DNA of 64,000 nucleotides from Flavobacterium album (GCF_003096035.1 NZ_CP029186.1:2641001-2705000); one strand, 5' to 3'. Counted from the stretch's first letter, positions 24,401-33,793 are shown. A program made the numbers and translations. Notes: generated by a model from the letters alone, not told the origin.

Positions 24401-26327
24401 ACTGGAAAGTACTTCCGTCAAGGCTATAGGTAAGTGTAGGATCTGCAGAAGTGTCAACCGTTATAGTACCGGTAGCTGTGGTACATGTAGGCTGTGTTAC
24501 TATAAATGTAGCAACTGCCGGTGCAAGCGGTGCAGGGACAATTGTAAACGGCACTAAGGAAACACAGTTAGCCGATGATTTGATTGTAAGTGTATAACTT
24601 CCGGGAGCGATACCGTTGAAGGCAAGCCCGGGCTGGAAGTTCACGCCGTCTATACTATAGGTAAGGCCGTCTCCTACTGATGGCATGATAAGCAGCCCGC
24701 CTGTAGGAATGGCACAGGTAGGTGCTACAGGTATAACCACCGCAAGAGGCAGCGGAGAAACTGTTAGCTGCACTGCGTTACTTATAAGTGTACATCCGGC
24801 TGAGGTAGCTACACAGTAGAACTGCGCACCGTTAAATTCAAGCGGAGTGTCAATCACTGTAAGCTGTACGGTATTCGCGCCTAAAAAATTGTCGCCATCG
24901 GTTATATTTACCCAGTTACCTGAGGCATTAAGCATTTTCCACTGGTAAGTAAATGTAGATGCGGCGCTTAGGGTAACGGTATATTGCACGTTGTCGCCTT
25001 CGCATACCGCAGCGCTCAGTGGCTGTGCCGAAATATGGTCAGATGAAGAAGAAGTTATATTGTGTATGCCCAGATTAGAGCAGTCCTCGGTGTCAGAAAT
25101 TGCCCAGTCGGCAGCATTATATGTTGCGCTTGGTACTTGTGCATTAGCATTCCTTATCATTGAAAAGCCAACGTTTGACGGAGTGTTAACAACATCGATG
25201 ACTACAGTGTTTTTTACAAGCTCAAGTTTATCGCTATCGTTAAATCCGCTTGGCAGTAAATTGATCGGTGTACCTGTAAGTCCGCAAACCGAAGTAGCGG
25301 TGCGCACTATGTTTATACCTCCAGGTGCAAGCATGCCCGTAAGGTTTAGTGTAAAAGTAGCAGGGCCGTTTATTGTTCCGTGGCGTACAATGCTGTATAA
25401 CGAAAGGTCTATAGTAGCATTGGTGCCATTATATAATTCTATGGCACCGCCTTCACCCGCTTCGGCATCATATATTTCAGAAATGAAAAGATCGTTAGGG
25501 CCAACAAATGCGGGGCAGTTTGATGATATCATGGTAAAGGTACCGGATGTGCCTGTACATGCATTTGTAGTTACCGTTACTGCACCTGTTGGAGCGCCAT
25601 CTGCAACTATGGCTTTAATTTGTGTATCTGTTACTACGGTAAAGCCTGACGCTTCAACACCGCCGAATTTAACTGATGTTGTACCGGCGCTAAAGCCGCT
25701 CCCTGTTATTGTTACAAGAGTATTCGACGGACCCGATGCCGGCGAGAATGAAGAGATAACCGGTGCTGTACAGCCGGCATTCACGTTCCCGTTGAGCGTA
25801 AAGTCGTCCAGCCTGAAAGTTCCGCTGCCCGTTGCGCCGCTTAATGACAGCATAACCGTTACATTACCCGTAAGGCCATTCACAGGATTGGCTACTGTAG
25901 TAGTAGGTATTGCTGCGCCTGTAGTAGGTACGTTACCGTTTCCTACGTTGACACCGTTTATAGTCATTGTCCAGTTTTGGGCGCCGGTATTGCTGCGCCT
26001 CCTCCAAAAGCTGAAGGATGTGATATCGAGCGTTTTTCCCGCGGCAACGTTAAATGTCAGGGTAATGGTAGGCGATCCGCCACTGTCATTAAGAGCGATT
26101 GCCTCTCCTGTTGCGCCTCCAAGGTTTGTCCATGCGCCGGTGCTGTTTGACCATGACGAACCCGAAAGGTCTGGGTTTAATGTAGTAGGCGCTACAGTGT
26201 AGGGATGCGTGGTAATATTGGTTGTACCAAAATTGTGCATGTAAACCTGCGCGTAGCTTCCGGGCTTGATCACAAATAAGAATGTGAGTAGTAAAATAAG
26301 CCTGAAATGGGTAATTTTTCTTTCCAT
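21441..26327 (-). CDS. SprB-repeat gliding/adhesin-like protein with T9SS type B sorting domain
   Basis: 1628 residues from ATG 26327; a TTG further upstream is in frame but follows no signal. Order of parts: signal peptide (ILLLTFLFVIKPGSYAQ); an N-terminal beta domain; an IPT/TIG domain (APVISSFSPASGPSNTLVTI); a lamin-tail-like domain (DLFISEIYDAEAGEGGAIEL); an Ig-like domain; twelve tandem SprB-type repeats of about 77 residues (residues roughly 525-1447), each with a YSIDGtxFQ core, NLAPGxYT and GCTS; then the gliding-motility-type C-terminal domain (GISPNADNKNDNFDI ... GTYFYVIERPG). This tail is the type B signal for the type IX secretion system. Surface-exposed adhesin, by analogy with SprB of Flavobacterium johnsoniae. 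Confidence 0.93.
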   Translation of the reverse strand: MERKITHFRLILLLTFLFVIKPGSYAQVYMHNFGTTNITTHPYTVAPTTLNPDLSGSSWSNSTGAWTNLGGATGEAIALNDSGGSPTITLTFNVAAGKTLDITSFSFWRRRSNTGAQNWTMTINGVNVGNGNVPTTGAAIPTTTVANPVNGLTGNVTVMLSLSGATGSGTFRLDDFTLNGNVNAGCTAPVISSFSPASGPSNTLVTITGSGFSAGTTSVKFGGVEASGFTVVTDTQIKAIVADGAPTGAVTVTTNACTGTSGTFTMISSNCPAFVGPNDLFISEIYDAEAGEGGAIELYNGTNATIDLSLYSIVRHGTINGPATFTLNLTGMLAPGGINIVRTATSVCGLTGTPINLLPSGFNDSDKLELVKNTVVIDVVNTPSNVGFSMIRNANAQVPSATYNAADWAISDTEDCSNLGIHNITSSSSDHISAQPLSAAVCEGDNVQYTVTLSAASTFTYQWKMLNASGNWVNITDGDNFLGANTVQLTVIDTPLEFNGAQFYCVATSAGCTLISNAVQLTVSPLPLAVVIPVAPTCAIPTGGLLIMPSVGDGLTYSIDGVNFQPGLAFNGIAPGSYTLTIKSSANCVSLVPFTIVPAPLAPAVATFIVTQPTCTTATGTITVDTSADPTLTYSLDGSTFQSGGVFSGLTPGNYTITSMTALGCTSVTATITINPAPTSPAVATTTVAQPTCTTATGTITVTNPTTPAGEYTYSIDGTTFQASPVFANLAPGNYTVTTQNSAGCNSVTPTITINAVPVVPGVATTTVTQPTCTTATGSIVVDTPAGFTYSIDGTTFQSSNTFSNLAPGTYTITTQATGGCTSVTAAITINAAPTAPAVATTTVTQPDCTTSGSIEVTFPTGGDLTYSIDGTTFQASPVFANVAPGNYTVTTKNGAGCTSATATITINTVPGAPSAAVTTLTQPTCATPTGTIEVTAPLGAFTYSIDGTNFQNTTTFANLAPGTYTVTTQNAGGCTSTASVTINAVPAGPAVATTTLTQPTCTTPTGTIEVTAPTGAFTYSIDGTTFQSSTTFAGLAPGNYTVTTQNTDGCTSTASVTIDAVPTGIAAAATTVTQPTCSMPTGTIVVDSPTGAGFSYSIDGTNFQTSTTFANLAPGSYTITTQTSGGCTSVSSAVTINAAPGAPAVATTMVTQPNCTGITTGTIEVTAPTGAGFTYSIDGVNFQATTTFANLAPGTYTLTTDNAGCQSVATITINPVPTVPAVATTTPTQPTCAVPTGTIVVNTPTGTGFTYSIDGTNFQSSTTFAGLAGGAYIVTVMNAGGCTSTTGFINIDSSPIPAVATTDVTQPTCFNNVGRIDVTGPTGSGFSYSIDGTNFQSGTGFINLAPGDYTITVKNISGCTSTATVTVNAIPETPVAATTTLTQPDCATGMGAITIAGPLGSQYSYSIDGTNYQSATTFAGLDPGNYTISVMSDGGCKSPDATVTLNAPVNNIAITGSQGCEGGGFENSYMLNASVTGADESTATFVWTDANGAQVGTGTKFDATEYADSNSITPELYPIDFTLTVTTPGGCSTDYTFTVDGTFCDIPRGISPNADNKNDNFDISGMGAKKLSIFNRYGEEVYSKNDYTNQWYGQTDNGDELPTGTYFYVIERPGQSRTGWVYVNRQQ
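21990..24770. repeat. Tandem array of twelve units of about 230 bp inside the adhesin gene
   Basis: Twelve copies of the YSIDG/YSLDG coding unit in direct order, with several neighbouring units nearly identical over long stretches (for instance around 23250 and 23480). The units are coding and in frame throughout. The array is prone to unequal recombination and to assembly collapse. Confidence 0.9.
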
Positions 26328-26464
26328 AATTGTTTCTTTTAGCAAAGGGATTCTGTACAAAATTAATTACTTAACAAGCCAACTGTTTCGTCATTAAGTA
26401 ACATTTATTAAAAGATTAACCTGCATTTAAGAGTTATCGTTGCGCTCGTTATTATGCAGGCATA

Positions 26465-26497
26465 AAAAAAATAGCCCGTAAAAGTAGGCTATTTTTT
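26465..26497 (-). terminator. Intrinsic terminator after the beta-propeller gene
   Basis: 11-bp stem (aaaaaatagcc, 26465-26475, with 26487-26497) with a 10-12 base loop and a T run on the minus strand, 140 bases past the stop of the 519-residue protein gene and upstream of the adhesin gene. Confidence 0.75.
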
Positions 26498-26636
26498 ATT
26501 AAAATTGCGGCAACAATCCGATAATTATAACATAACATTCGGGTTTTGTTATATAAGTTGCTCATATTGAGAGCGGATCAATCAAGGCTCAAAGGTGTCA
26601 GATAAAAAAAACCAACCAGGTATTGCAATCTGCCGC

Positions 26637-28196
26637 TTAATTTTTTATGAATTTCACTGACTGCAAGCCTTCAGCTTTTATAAAATATGTGCCCACCGGA
26701 AGTTGTTGCACCGCGATAGGGGAATTTACACCGGTTTCAAAGGCGGTTACTGTTTGTCCCAGCATATTTATAATGTTGCCCTGTACTTTTCCGTCAATCC
26801 CCGAAAGGTAGATATTATCCTTCGCAGGATTTGGATACACTATAACTTTTTCCTTTGCGTCGAAATCACCGGTGCCCGTAGTGGTATTGCTTATTTTAGC
26901 AAGGTAAGGATAGGTATCAAAAGGGCCTGCTTCGTGTTCAAGCGTATCAAAAAACGCTGTATTATTGGCCATTCCCGCAATATATATGTTGCCATTGGCG
27001 TCCGCGGAAATACCATCTGCACGGTTATATCCGTTCCCCCCTGTAGTCTTTGCCATGAGTACAACACCATCAGGGCTGTATTTCAGCACAAGCGCCTGGT
27101 TGCCCATAAGCGGTGTTTCGGTAGCTATGCCATTGCCCCAGTTAATATTTCCTCCAGTCTGCCCGGTAAAATAGATATTACCGTCGTTATCCAGCCGGAG
27201 AAAATTCCTGTTGCCCGGTATTGCTTTGCCTTCTCCCGGAACTTCACGCACCCATTCATAATCCCCTGCTGCATTGAGCCTGGCTAAAAAGAAATCTTCA
27301 AAACCATTGCCATCAGGGCCTTCGGCAGCGATACCTTCAAAAGCATAAGGCCCGAAAAGATCAGAGCTGTAATATATTTCATAAGGTGTGCGTGCTACTA
27401 CCTGCGCAGAAGTGCACGTAATATTTTCAGTGTATTGCATCCATTGGTATACGCCCTGCGGTGAATATTTTACCACATAAGTATTGTACGCAAACGGGGA
27501 GGGCATTTGGACACCGGCAAAAGTCGCCATATTGTCGGCGCAGGCACCGGCTGCATAAATGTTGCCATCGCTGTCAACACTTACTGATGTTACCCTGTTC
27601 ACGTGCTGCTGTACGATACTCTGCACCTTCGTGCCATCCGGAGAATATTTATCGATATACGATGTACCGTAATTGTCGTAGCCAATGTAAATATTATCCT
27701 GCGCATCAATATGCAGCGCCCTTAATTCGCTGGTCCATGTAAATTCTTCTTCCGAGATAATCAGCTTGTGCCAGAGCAGGTTACCTTGCGCGTTGAATTT
27801 TGCCAGGACAAAATGGTCGCCCTGCTCCACCGTGCTTATAGTGAGGCCATCAATGGTAATCGTCCCGACATACCCAAGCTCCATAATTATATTTCCCTGC
27901 GAATCGGCTGCCAGGTTATGGTTGCAGGCTTTACCACCGATTTCTTTTGAGAAAAGCAGCTGGCCGTTACTGTCATATTTATTATAATAAAGGTTGCCCA
28001 TTAGGTCGTTATAAGCATAGGGCTGGCTTTTAAATCCTGTAAAATATACATTGCCGGATGGGTCATTGGCTACAGAATAGCCTACCATGCCGGGGTTCAG
28101 GTCTAATTCGATCGCCGGGGTTTCCAGCCATTGGAATGTTTGCGACTGGGCCGCCATAGTGGTAAGGAGCAATGCGGAGTAAAATATCTTTTTCAT
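26637..28196 (-). CDS. Secreted SBBP-type beta-propeller protein with T9SS type A sorting domain
   Basis: 519 residues from ATG 28196. Signal peptide MKKIFYSALLLTTMAAQSQ. Repeated D-x-x-G-N-I-Y-x-x-G units (DSDGNIYAAG, DNDGNIYFTG, DANGNIYIAG) mark an SBBP/NHL-like beta-propeller. The C-terminal 70 residues are the type A sorting domain: VIVYPNPAKDNIYLSG, LGQTV, LPVGTYFIKAEG, KFIKN. The product is exported by the type IX system and probably anchored to or released from the cell surface. Upstream of the adhesin gene on the same strand but separated by a terminator. Function beyond secretion unknown. Confidence 0.9.
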   Translation of the reverse strand: MKKIFYSALLLTTMAAQSQTFQWLETPAIELDLNPGMVGYSVANDPSGNVYFTGFKSQPYAYNDLMGNLYYNKYDSNGQLLFSKEIGGKACNHNLAADSQGNIIMELGYVGTITIDGLTISTVEQGDHFVLAKFNAQGNLLWHKLIISEEEFTWTSELRALHIDAQDNIYIGYDNYGTSYIDKYSPDGTKVQSIVQQHVNRVTSVSVDSDGNIYAAGACADNMATFAGVQMPSPFAYNTYVVKYSPQGVYQWMQYTENITCTSAQVVARTPYEIYYSSDLFGPYAFEGIAAEGPDGNGFEDFFLARLNAAGDYEWVREVPGEGKAIPGNRNFLRLDNDGNIYFTGQTGGNINWGNGIATETPLMGNQALVLKYSPDGVVLMAKTTGGNGYNRADGISADANGNIYIAGMANNTAFFDTLEHEAGPFDTYPYLAKISNTTTGTGDFDAKEKVIVYPNPAKDNIYLSGIDGKVQGNIINMLGQTVTAFETGVNSPIAVQQLPVGTYFIKAEGLQSVKFIKN

Positions 28197-28598
28197 GATG
28201 ATTTTTTTACCAAAAATAGGAATGGTATACAACCTGCCATGATAAAAAAATTATTTTCTGAATATCACTTAGAATTTGTGATATCCAATTGAGAATTCGG
28301 AATATAGTTTTGTGAGTAAAATTTTATGGAATCGTTATTTACAAATTGTGCCAATTTATAATGGCCTTTACTTTTTAAATAAGATTCCCTACAATCTTAC
28401 AGGTTTGAGGTGATAATTGTTTTTTGGCCTTTATTAAATATGCATTAAATGAATTAACAACTCTTTAACATTACTTTTTATACTTTTGGAAGTAGGCCGC
28501 AATGTTACGGCCTGTTTTTTTGTTGCGCTTCCCTTTACAATTTAAACACTTGTAGGCAAAGGCTTTACAGTTTTACCATAGCCGTGCCCTAATAAAAT
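28197..28598. other. Divergent intergenic region, 402 bases
   Basis: AT-rich, between the propeller gene (minus) and the kinase cluster (plus). It holds a TACTTTTG element (28481-28488) matching the Bacteroidetes -7 consensus, though no good TTG lies 19-21 bases upstream, followed at once by a terminator-like hairpin (28494-28521). A weaker inverted repeat (atatcac/gtgatat) is near 28263-28285. Confidence 0.55.
28494..28521 (+). terminator. Terminator-like hairpin in the 5' leader of the kinase cluster
   Basis: Stem aggccg (28494-28499) with cggcct (28508-28513), 8-base loop, then G and seven T. It lies only 6 bases past the putative -7 element and 78 bases before the first start codon, so it is either an attenuator or a leader-stabilising hairpin. 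Confidence 0.55.
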
Positions 28599-29804
28599 AT
28601 GATACTAATCGTTGATGACATAAGGGCAAATATTGTCGCTTTGCAAAAGATACTGGAACTCCATAAACTTCCGGCCGATACTGCAGAGTCTGGTGAAGAG
28701 GCATTGCGAAAAATCCTGAAAACGGATTACTCCCTTATAATAATGGACGTACAGATGCCCGGTATGGATGGCTTTGAGGTGGTAGAAATCCTTGCGGGAA
28801 GCAACCGGACCAAAGACATACCTGTGATATTCCTTTCGGCCGTGAACAAGCAGAAGAAATTCATATCGAGAGGCTATGAAACGGGGGGCGTAGATTATGT
28901 TACAAAACCGGTAGACCCCGACCTGCTAATCCTCAAAGTAAAAACTTTCCTGAAGCTGTACGAACAAAAGAAAGAGCTCAGGGATATCCGTGATTTGTTA
29001 TTTAAGGAAATCGAGATACGTAAGGAGGCCCAGGAAAACCTTGAAGTAAAAGTAGCGGAGCGCACGAAAGAGCTGGTATCTAAAAATGAGGAACTGGAAA
29101 TGCGCAACCACGAGTTGCAGCAGTTTTCATGGGTCGTATCACATGACCTTAAAGAACCCATTCGCAAAATAGAGCTCTTCATCAAGATCATTAAAGAAAA
29201 ATATCTGAAGGAAGACGCCACGGCATTTGATTATGTAAACCGTACGATAAAATCGGCAGCAAGGATGTCGGCCCTTATTACCGACCTGCTTGATTATTCA
29301 AGACTATCTTCCAATGTTGCCTCAGTTAAAACAGACCTTAATCTGGTTATCAGCGAGGTGGTGTCTGACTTTGATTATATGATCGAAATGAAGGAAGCTA
29401 TAGTCAAAGTTGGCGACATGCCTGCTATACATTGCGTAGGCAGCCAAATGCGCCAGGTGTTCCAGAACCTGGTGAGCAATTCGCTGAAATTCTCTAAAAA
29501 GGATGTGCCGCCTGTAATTGAAATAGATGCCGAACTGGTGCTGGAGAAAGAATTTGATAGCCCGGCATCGGCCGACGGGCAGTTTTGCAGGATTACCGTA
29601 AAAGATAACGGTATCGGGTTTGACGAAAGGTTCCTGGATAAAATATTCATTATTTTCCAAAGCCTCAACGATCGAAGCGTTTATGAAGGAACAGGCATAG
29701 GGCTGGCTATCGCAAAAAAAATAGTAGAAAAACATAATGGCATTATTACCGCAAAAAGCGAGCTACATAAAGGCTCCTGCTTTATCATGGTGCTGCCGGT
29801 ATAA
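28599..29804 (+). CDS. Histidine kinase with N-terminal receiver domain
   Basis: 401 residues. Receiver domain (1-120) with D5/D6, phosphoacceptor D50 (LIIMDVQMPGMDG) and K103 (VTKP); coiled-coil linker (about 125-175); HisKA with H182 (VVSHDLKEPIRK); HATPase with N box QNLVSNSLKFS, G1 VKDNGIGFD and G2 GTGIGLAIAKK. No transmembrane segment, so cytoplasmic. The REC-first layout suggests it receives phosphate from the neighbouring hybrid kinase, or is gated by it. First gene of a cluster with a hybrid kinase, response regulator, CheR and CheB. Confidence 0.92.
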   Translation: MILIVDDIRANIVALQKILELHKLPADTAESGEEALRKILKTDYSLIIMDVQMPGMDGFEVVEILAGSNRTKDIPVIFLSAVNKQKKFISRGYETGGVDYVTKPVDPDLLILKVKTFLKLYEQKKELRDIRDLLFKEIEIRKEAQENLEVKVAERTKELVSKNEELEMRNHELQQFSWVVSHDLKEPIRKIELFIKIIKEKYLKEDATAFDYVNRTIKSAARMSALITDLLDYSRLSSNVASVKTDLNLVISEVVSDFDYMIEMKEAIVKVGDMPAIHCVGSQMRQVFQNLVSNSLKFSKKDVPPVIEIDAELVLEKEFDSPASADGQFCRITVKDNGIGFDERFLDKIFIIFQSLNDRSVYEGTGIGLAIAKKIVEKHNGIITAKSELHKGSCFIMVLPV

Positions 29805-29830
29805 AAATAATAACACGTTATCACAATAGT

Positions 29831-32800
29831 ATGCAGGGTAAATTTAGGAGGAATTTATTAATAAGCTCGGGTATTTCGATGCTGATACTTGTAGTCAGCT
29901 CGACTGCTTCGTTCCTGAGTATCAGGAACCTTTTGGACAGTACACAATGGGTAAACCATACGCAGGATGTTATTTACAACCTTAACGAGTGCACATCGGT
30001 AATGGTAGATGCGCAGGCAGGAATGCGGGGCTACCTTGTTACAGGCAACGACAGCATGCTGGACCAGTACCGGACTGCCGAAGAACGTGCGGACGGGTAT
30101 CTGGAAAAGCTTGCTTTACTTACAACAGACAACGAAGCGCAACAGGAAAGCCTGAAAGAGCTCGAACCCGTGATTAATGAGCTTTTCAGTTACATGAAGG
30201 TGAGGATATTTGAAAAGGAAAGGGGCCAGCAAACCCTTAGCACCGACCTTGATACCGGTAAAAGGCTTATGGCGAACATACGCAAAATTACCAAGCGCAT
30301 GGAAAATCGCGAGCAGGAATTGCTGAAAGAACGGACCTCTACATCAGAGAAATATGGAATGTACAGCCAGGTACTGATAATTGTGGCAGCATTGCTCGCA
30401 CTTTGCATAAGCATGGTATTTTTTGTAAGGATACTTAGGGATTATAACCAAAGGCTGGAGCTACAGCTGCAGCTTGAAAAAAGTGACAGGGAGACTGCCG
30501 AAAGGATAAGGGTAATAAGCGGCGTGGCAGCGGAGATATCGTCAGGAAACTATACCATAAGGGTAGACGATACGGAAAGCGATGCATTGGGCAGTGTGGG
30601 CGGATCGCTGAACAATATGGCAAAAGCGCTTGACAAATCGTTCAAAACGCTGTCGGATAAGGAATGGCTGCAATCGGGTATTGCAGACCTGAATAAAGTA
30701 ATGATAGGGGAAAAGAGTCCCGAGCAACTCATAAAAGATGTCATAGAATATATTGCAGCTTATACCAACAGCAGTGCCGGCATAATCTACCTTCCGGAAG
30801 GGGAAACCCTTTATCCCGCAGGAGGCTACAGCTACATACCGGGCAGGGACAGGCAACGGATAAAACTTGGCGAAGGCTTGCTGGGCCAGGCGGCTGCTAC
30901 AGGAAAACTACTTGAAATGAAAGGCCTCTCATCCGAAAATATAAGCATCTCTTATGCACTTGGGGAAGTGAAGCCTGCGCATATTGTAGCGTTCCCATTG
31001 ATAGATGACAAGCTTACTGGTGTTGCAGAGCTGGTATCCGTAAGGGAATATTCAGCACGCGAACTGGAATTTTTGACTTCCGCGGCCCACAATATCGCAA
31101 TTGCCATAACAACAGCACAGAGCAGGAAACGCGTTCAGGAGCTACTTGAAGAGACCGAGGCACAATCTGAAGAGCTGAGAGTGCAGCACAGTGAGCTGGA
31201 AAGCATGAATGCCGAACTGGAAACACAGACCGAAAAGCTTCAGGCATCCGAAGAAGAGCTCCGCGTACAGCAGGAAGAACTACAGCAGACCAACGAAGAG
31301 CTGGCCGAACGCAGCGTATTGCTGGAAGAGCGCAATATGGAAATCCAGAAAAAATCGGAAGACCTGGAGCTGACAACACGCTACAAATCGGAGTTTTTGG
31401 CAAATATGTCACATGAGCTAAGGACACCGCTCAACTCTATATTGTTATTAAGCCGGCTGCTGTCGGAAAATAATGATAAGAACATGAACGATGAGCAGGT
31501 AGAGTTTGCCAAGGTGATACAGAGCTCCGGTACCGGATTGCTGGGGCTTATCGATGAGATACTGGACCTTTCGAAAATAGAGGCGGGTAAAATGGACCTG
31601 GAATTCATGGACATCGCTACCCAGGAGGTAACCGGTAACCTGAAAGACCTCTTTACCGAAGTAGCAAAACAAAAAGGCATTGAGTTTAAGATAGTGGATT
31701 CCGAAGCGCCGTTGGTAATAAAAACCGACAAAATGAGGCTGGAGCAGATATTGAAAAATCTTATTTCGAATGCCATCAAATTTACATCAAAAGGGTCGGT
31801 TACCCTTGAGATCAAAAAACAGGATAACAACGATAAAGTAGTTTGCTTTACTGTTAAAGATACCGGAATAGGCATACCACCCGAAAAACAGCCGCTTATT
31901 TTTGAGGCATTCCAGCAGGCAGACGGCTCCACCAAACGCAAGTATGGCGGCACAGGGCTTGGGCTATCGATCAGCAGGGAGCTTGCCAAATTGCTTAAGG
32001 GAGAAATTGCACTGAAAAGCGCTGTAAACGAAGGCAGCGAGTTTACATTGAGTATTCCTGTAATAGGCGCATCGCAAATTCAGGCTGGCGGCGTAAGCGA
32101 AAATTCAATTAAAGATACCGAAGAAGCCGGAGAAGGCGAGGCTGAAAAAGAGAAAGCCGCAGAACTGGAGCTGAAGACCAAATTTATCAGCCCAGTGATT
32201 CCCGAAGATGTACCGGATGACAGGGATGACATCGGTCAAAATAACAAGGTAATACTCATCGTGGAAGATGATGTGAATTTTGCAAAATCGCTGTTGGAAT
32301 TTACCCGCAAGCGCGGTTATAAAGGCGTAATATCTGTTCGTGGCGACCAGGCGCTGAACATGGCGATAATTTACAGGCCGGTAGGGGTGCTGCTCGACAT
32401 ACAGCTGCCGATAAAAAGCGGCTGGGAAGTAATGGAAGACCTCAAGGGCAATTCGCAGACAAGGCACATACCCGTACATATCATGTCGTCGCACAAAATG
32501 AAGCAGGAAAGCCTGCTCAAAGGCGCTGTGAACTTTCTAGACAAGCCCGTGGCTTTCGAGCAAATGCCGGAAATCTTCAAAAGGATAGAGCATATCATCA
32601 ACCGGGAGTCGCAGAAAGTGCTCATTATAGAGGATAACCCCAAACATGCCAAGGCGCTCGCTTATTTCCTGGAGACGTTCAATATCAATTCGGAAATAAA
32701 AAGCGAGATCGTGGATGGGGTGGATACGCTTAAGAACACTCCTGTGGAATGCGTGATACTGGATATGGGTATACCCGACAGGCAGGCTTATGAAATACTG

Positions 32801-33421
32801 GAGAACATCAAAAAGAACCCAGGGCTTGAAAACCTTCCGGTGATCGTGTTTACGGGTAAGAGCCTTTCGCTGAAAGAAGAGCTTAAGATCAAGAAGTATG
32901 CTGATTCTATCGTTGTAAAGACGGCCCATTCCTACCAAAGGATGCTGGATGAGGTGTCGTTGTTCCTTCATTTGGTAGAAGAAAATAAAAAGACCGAGGG
33001 AACGGCAGGCCATAAAAAGCTGAATTTACTGAACAATATCCTTAGCGATAAGACCGTGCTTGTGGTTGACGACGATGTTCGCAACATCTATTCGCTTACC
33101 AAAGCGCTGGAAGCAGTTAAGATGAAAGTAATAACTGCCATTGATGGTAAGGAAGCGCTTAAAATGCTTGAGCGCCACCCGGAAACAGATGTTGTACTGC
33201 TTGATATGATGATGCCGAATATGGACGGTTATGAGACTGCAGCCCGCATAAGAGAAAACAGAAGCCTGAAAAATCTGCCGGTAATAGCGGTTACGGCAAA
33301 AGCAATGACCGGCGACAGGGAAAAATGTATAAATGCCGGCGCTTCGGATTATATAACCAAGCCGGTAGATGTTGACCAGTTAATGTCGCTTCTACGGGTG
33401 TGGTTGTATGATAAACAATAA
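29831..33421 (+). CDS. Hybrid histidine kinase: CHASE3, HAMP, GAF, HisKA, HATPase and three receivers
   Basis: 1196 residues. Transmembrane helices at about 9-31 and 182-203 flank a CHASE3-like periplasmic domain (DAQAGMRGYLVTGN). Then a HAMP-like segment, a GAF domain (about 285-430), a long coiled coil (430-515), HisKA (FLANMSHELRTPLN, His near 528), HATPase (LKNLISNAIKFTS, KDTGIGIP, GGTGLGLSIS) and three receivers beginning near 806, 929 and 1074, with phosphoacceptors in VLLDIQLP, VILDMGIPD and VLLDMMMP. The second receiver lacks the usual KP pair (VVKTA). This architecture is common in Bacteroidetes next to CheB/CheR genes. Seven bases separate it from the next response regulator. Confidence 0.93.
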   Translation: MQGKFRRNLLISSGISMLILVVSSTASFLSIRNLLDSTQWVNHTQDVIYNLNECTSVMVDAQAGMRGYLVTGNDSMLDQYRTAEERADGYLEKLALLTTDNEAQQESLKELEPVINELFSYMKVRIFEKERGQQTLSTDLDTGKRLMANIRKITKRMENREQELLKERTSTSEKYGMYSQVLIIVAALLALCISMVFFVRILRDYNQRLELQLQLEKSDRETAERIRVISGVAAEISSGNYTIRVDDTESDALGSVGGSLNNMAKALDKSFKTLSDKEWLQSGIADLNKVMIGEKSPEQLIKDVIEYIAAYTNSSAGIIYLPEGETLYPAGGYSYIPGRDRQRIKLGEGLLGQAAATGKLLEMKGLSSENISISYALGEVKPAHIVAFPLIDDKLTGVAELVSVREYSARELEFLTSAAHNIAIAITTAQSRKRVQELLEETEAQSEELRVQHSELESMNAELETQTEKLQASEEELRVQQEELQQTNEELAERSVLLEERNMEIQKKSEDLELTTRYKSEFLANMSHELRTPLNSILLLSRLLSENNDKNMNDEQVEFAKVIQSSGTGLLGLIDEILDLSKIEAGKMDLEFMDIATQEVTGNLKDLFTEVAKQKGIEFKIVDSEAPLVIKTDKMRLEQILKNLISNAIKFTSKGSVTLEIKKQDNNDKVVCFTVKDTGIGIPPEKQPLIFEAFQQADGSTKRKYGGTGLGLSISRELAKLLKGEIALKSAVNEGSEFTLSIPVIGASQIQAGGVSENSIKDTEEAGEGEAEKEKAAELELKTKFISPVIPEDVPDDRDDIGQNNKVILIVEDDVNFAKSLLEFTRKRGYKGVISVRGDQALNMAIIYRPVGVLLDIQLPIKSGWEVMEDLKGNSQTRHIPVHIMSSHKMKQESLLKGAVNFLDKPVAFEQMPEIFKRIEHIINRESQKVLIIEDNPKHAKALAYFLETFNINSEIKSEIVDGVDTLKNTPVECVILDMGIPDRQAYEILENIKKNPGLENLPVIVFTGKSLSLKEELKIKKYADSIVVKTAHSYQRMLDEVSLFLHLVEENKKTEGTAGHKKLNLLNNILSDKTVLVVDDDVRNIYSLTKALEAVKMKVITAIDGKEALKMLERHPETDVVLLDMMMPNMDGYETAARIRENRSLKNLPVIAVTAKAMTGDREKCINAGASDYITKPVDVDQLMSLLRVWLYDKQ

Positions 33422-33427
33422 AAATGT

Positions 33428-33787
33428 ATGAAGAGAATCCTGATAATAGATGACGACGCAAGGAATATTTTTGCCCTGAGCGCTACATTACGCTCAAAAT
33501 CGTTCGATTGCGTGTCCTGTAACAGCGCCCCTGATGCCCTGAAACTTCTGGAAGGCAATACCCCGGTAGATGCGATACTAATAGATATGATGATGCCAGA
33601 TATGGACGGTTATGAAGCTATACCTTTAATTAAGGACATACCGCACAGGCAGGGCACGCCCGTTATATCGGTTACCGCACAGGCCATGGTGGGAGACAGG
33701 GAGAAGTGCCTTCGGGCAGGCGCTGATGATTATATTTCGAAACCGATTGATGTTGATAAATTGCTGCGGGTTTTAAGCACTATATAA
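33428..33787 (+). CDS. Single-domain response regulator
   Basis: 119 residues, one receiver domain: acidic pocket D8-D10 (IIDDDAR), phosphoacceptor D53 (LIDMMMPDMDG), Thr in SVTAQ and Lys in ISKPID. Closely similar to the third receiver of the preceding hybrid kinase, so probably a copy of it and a likely phosphate shuttle. Separated by 6 bases from that gene and from cheR. Confidence 0.92.
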   Translation: MKRILIIDDDARNIFALSATLRSKSFDCVSCNSAPDALKLLEGNTPVDAILIDMMMPDMDGYEAIPLIKDIPHRQGTPVISVTAQAMVGDREKCLRAGADDYISKPIDVDKLLRVLSTI

Positions 33788-33793
33788 AGCATT

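Noticed and set aside
21990..24770. Regular repeat spacing that might suggest a CRISPR-like array
   Set aside because: Units are about 230 bp, contiguous, in frame and protein-coding; there are no short repeats with unique spacers.
24991..26202. 403-codon plus-strand open frame
   Set aside because: Antisense to the adhesin gene. The repetitive, Ser/Val/Pro-rich product is the mirror of the repeat-coding strand.
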